The position numbers and the translations under genes are program-made. DNA of 64,000 nucleotides from Candidatus Pseudoruminococcus merdavium (GTDB lineage: Bacteria; Bacillota; Clostridia; Oscillospirales; Ruminococcaceae): contig CAJFSS010000010.1 of the NCBI GenBank assembly GCA_904419745.1, forward strand, positions 1 through 64,000. Reading direction: 5' to 3'. The notes under the pieces are model-generated. The model did no database searches, was not told the origin of the DNA, and saw only the letters and a list, made by a program, of their open reading frames with translations. Below, in pieces: positions 62,227 to 64,000 of the stretch. Numbering within the stretch: position 1 is the stretch's first letter; each line of letters starts with the position of its first letter.

Positions 62227-62981
62227 ATCTCCGTTCCTTTCCGGTACCCGGTCGTAAAGGCGGGGTCATAGAGCTTGGATCGCTCATAGGACTTTCCCAG
62301 GAACCCGCCGACTGTGATCAAAGCCGTTTTGCTGATATGGTTTTTTTCCGCCGTCTGCGCCAGCGTGCCGACCGTACAGCGAAATACCTGCTCGTCCGGC
62401 CAGGTGGCCTTGTACACGATGGCCGCCGGGGTATCTGGCGCATAGCCGCCCTCTAACAATTCCGCCTGCGTTTGTCTGAGCAGTCCCGCACTCAAAAACA
62501 GCACCATCGTGGCCCCGTGTTTCGCAAGGTTTTTGACCTCCTGCCCCTGCGGGACTGGAGTACGCCCCGCCATACGAGAGATAATCACAGCCTGGCTAAC
62601 TCCAGGGAGCGTATACTCCGCCCGCAGGGCAGCAGCCGCTCCGCACAGGCTGGAAACGCCGGGGACAATCTCATACTCCACGCCGGCTTGCTCCAGACAA
62701 TCCATCTGCTCCCGGATGGCGCCGTAGATGCTGGGATCGCCGGTGTGCAGGCGCACGCACAGGCCGCCCTCCCGCTCGCATTCGAGCATGGAGGAAACCA
62801 CCTGCTCGAGCGTCATGGACGCACTGTCCTGTATGACACAGCCGGGTTTTGCCACTTCCAGAAGTTGCGGATTGACAAGGCTGCCCGCATAGATGATTCT
62901 GTCCGCTTTTTTTAACAGGTTCTGTCCGCGCACGGTGATCAAATCCGGCGCGCCGCTGCCCGCCCCTACAAAGAAAATCAT
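62223..62981 (-). CDS. cbiF: Cobalt-precorrin-4 C11-methyltransferase
   Basis: 252-residue class III methyltransferase. It starts IFFVGAGSGAPDLITVRG, with RIIYAGSLVNPQLL, VRLHTGDPSIYGAIREQMD and YEIVPGVSSLCGAAAALR, matching CbiF/CobM. The motif VYKATWPDEQVFRCTVGTL closes the domain. ATG 62981 overlaps the cbiL stop. It adds the methyl at C11 from SAM. Confidence 0.96.
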   Translation of the reverse strand: MIFFVGAGSGAPDLITVRGQNLLKKADRIIYAGSLVNPQLLEVAKPGCVIQDSASMTLEQVVSSMLECEREGGLCVRLHTGDPSIYGAIREQMDCLEQAGVEYEIVPGVSSLCGAAAALRAEYTLPGVSQAVIISRMAGRTPVPQGQEVKNLAKHGATMVLFLSAGLLRQTQAELLEGGYAPDTPAAIVYKATWPDEQVFRCTVGTLAQTAEKNHISKTALITVGGFLGKSYERSKLYDPAFTTGYRKGTEI

Positions 62982-63685
62982 CGCTTGTTCCCCTTTTCCT
63001 CTGGAATGACCACTGTGGTAAAGTACCCGGTTTTGGGCAGTTCCCCGGTCAAGTCCCGGCAGATCACCTCATCGGAAAGCCCGCAGTTTTGAATCAACGC
63101 GGCCTGTTCCAGCAGTCCCCGTTCCCGCAGAATTTCTGCAAGGCCCTGTAAATCCTTTCCCGCTTTCATCAGCACCTTGGCGCCGGGCTGGGAAAGTCCG
63201 TCCTCCCAGCCTGCATGCCCAACCGGCAGGACATGGAGCTGCTGACAGCCCTCCGTCAGGCTCCGCCCAAGCCGGGCGGCAACCGCGCAGAAACTCGGCA
63301 CACCGGGGATCATCCTGGTTTCACAGCCGGATTCCCTGACAAAGGGTTCCAAGTGGCCATAGGTGGAATACAGGGTGACGTCTCCCAGGGTGATCATGGC
63401 GACGTCCCGTCCCGCCCGCAGTTCGGAAAGGATCAGCCCTGCAGTTTCCCGATGGGCTTTTTCCCGTGCCTCCCGGTTCCCCCGCATGGAAAAGGGTAGG
63501 TACAAAATCCGTTTTCCCTCAATCGGCACCGCGCTTTTCACAATATCGAGCGCCAGGTTTTTCTCCCCTTCGGTCTGAGGGCAGGCGATGACCGGGCACT
63601 CCTGCAAAACCCGCACCGCTTTGAGGGTGAGGAGTTCCGGATCTCCCGGACCAATTCCAACGCCGTACAAAATCCCCTGTTTCAA
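62978..63685 (-). CDS. cbiL: Cobalt-precorrin-2 C20-methyltransferase
   Basis: 235-residue class III methyltransferase acting first in the branch, on cobalt-sirohydrochlorin. The signature YGVGIGPGDPELLTLKAVRVLQ, VIACPQTEGEKNLALDIV and MITLGDVTLYSTYGHLEPF, MIPGVPSFCAVAARLG is typical of CbiL/CobI. ATG 63685 overlaps the cbiD stop by 4 nt. It lies directly after cbiD. Confidence 0.96.
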   Translation of the reverse strand: MKQGILYGVGIGPGDPELLTLKAVRVLQECPVIACPQTEGEKNLALDIVKSAVPIEGKRILYLPFSMRGNREAREKAHRETAGLILSELRAGRDVAMITLGDVTLYSTYGHLEPFVRESGCETRMIPGVPSFCAVAARLGRSLTEGCQQLHVLPVGHAGWEDGLSQPGAKVLMKAGKDLQGLAEILRERGLLEQAALIQNCGLSDEVICRDLTGELPKTGYFTTVVIPEEKGNKR

Positions 63686-64000
63686 TCCTGATTCCTCCTT
63701 ATGATTGCTTTTGCCTGTTTCGTCAATCCGAGCAGCCCCCGCGCCCCAAAGAGCACGGCGCCTGCGCGAATCCCCTCCCCGGCAAACCGGGAGAGTGTGC
63801 TTTCTATTTTTTCAAGGATCATCGGGACAACCGCCCCGAGCAGGCCCTGTTCTTCTAAAATGCGTACCGCTTCGTCCGTAGTGGCGCTTTCCATCAGTTC
63901 CCGCGCCGTCTGTTCCGTACAGCCGGAAAGCGCCGCATAGGCGGTCAGCACCTCCAGCCGACAGTCCGCAAAACGCGAATGGGTATTGCGCACCCCGGCG
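63682..64000 (-). CDS. cbiD: Cobalt-precorrin-5B C1-methyltransferase, 3' end only
   Basis: Partial gene: the last 105 codons; the frame continues through the window edge, so the 5' part lies outside. The visible part reads AGVRNTHSRFADCRLEVLTA, then AALSGCTEQTARELMESATT and DEAVRILEEQGLLGAVVP, matching the C-terminus of CbiD. CbiD methylates C1 in the anaerobic pathway and has no counterpart in the aerobic route, so its presence here marks the oxygen-independent route. The GTG at 63993 is internal, not a start. The stop overlaps the cbiL ATG. Confidence 0.88.
   Translation of the reverse strand, partial: AGVRNTHSRFADCRLEVLTAYAALSGCTEQTARELMESATTDEAVRILEEQGLLGAVVPMILEKIESTLSRFAGEGIRAGAVLFGARGLLGLTKQAKAIIRRNQD

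Noticed and set aside
61063-62271. 402-codon open frame on the plus strand
   Set aside because: Antisense to cbiG in a GC-richer part; no ribosome site, no domain, and it crosses several well-supported gene boundaries.

Overview
The window looks like chromosome from an anaerobic, endospore-forming member of the Clostridia (Bacillota). Oscillospirales is my best guess, not a proven placement. The evidence is a spoIIR gene, an hrcA-grpE-dnaK-dnaJ operon behind a perfect CIRCE operator, a ribosomal protein L10 leader, a dnaG-rpoD operon, strong Shine-Dalgarno sites with frequent TTG and GTG starts, and a long cobalamin operon with the marker genes of the oxygen-independent route (cbiD, cbiG, cbiET). 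No phage, IS element, CRISPR array, rRNA or tRNA gene was recognised.

Layout. (1) 1-4.7 kb: small redox and regulatory genes. These are an SDR dehydrogenase broken by an in-frame TGA and divergent from a MerR regulator, a LysR regulator, a flavin reductase, and an unknown gene coupled to it that carries a glycine-rich signature otherwise known from Na+-translocating decarboxylase beta subunits. (2) 4.7-9.7 kb: the heat-shock operon, minus strand. (3) 9.8-12.3 kb: a short DNA polymerase I lacking a 5'-nuclease domain, followed by an ABC/AAA-type ATPase. (4) 12.4-16.1 kb: rpmG-secE-nusG-rplK-rplA-rplJ-rplL with leader RNA and attenuator; rpoBC do not follow. (5) 16.3-19.7 kb: a membrane protein, an HxlR/flavodoxin pair, a HAD phosphatase and a DivIVA-like coiled-coil protein with a probable frameshift. 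(6) 19.7-25.8 kb: a five-gene surface-glycan operon. (7) 25.9-29.3 kb: an RNHCP protein with a long structured leader RNA, spoIIR, a DUF378 protein, an SDR and an Rrf2 regulator. (8) 29.3-38 kb: rpoD, dnaG, a thioesterase and dGTPase, then a YigZ/IMPACT protein, rpmE, pepT and a phosphohexomutase. (9) 38.2-43.1 kb: a P-type Ca2+ ATPase, a YifB/ComM ATPase, a Dabb protein and a decayed GNAT gene. (10) 43.3-48.8 kb: three tandem M14 metallocarboxypeptidase paralogues without signal peptides. (11) 48.8-64 kb: an 18-gene minus-strand cobalamin operon running off the window edge.

The cobalamin genes cover nearly the whole anaerobic corrin pathway after precorrin-2 or sirohydrochlorin: methylations (cbiL, H, F, D, ET), ring opening (cbiG), reduction (cbiJ), methylmutation (cbiC), amidations (cbiA, cbiP), adenosylation (cobO), aminopropanol arm (cobD, cbiB) and nucleotide loop assembly (cobU, cobT, cobS, cobC). 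The chelatase and any cobalamin riboswitch would have to lie outside the window.

The least explained parts are the folded RNA upstream of the RNHCP gene (26405-26663), the coupled gene with the decarboxylase-like signature (3978-4631), the short polymerase/ATPase pair, the second, P-loop-altered CobU-like gene, and the tandem M14 triplet.
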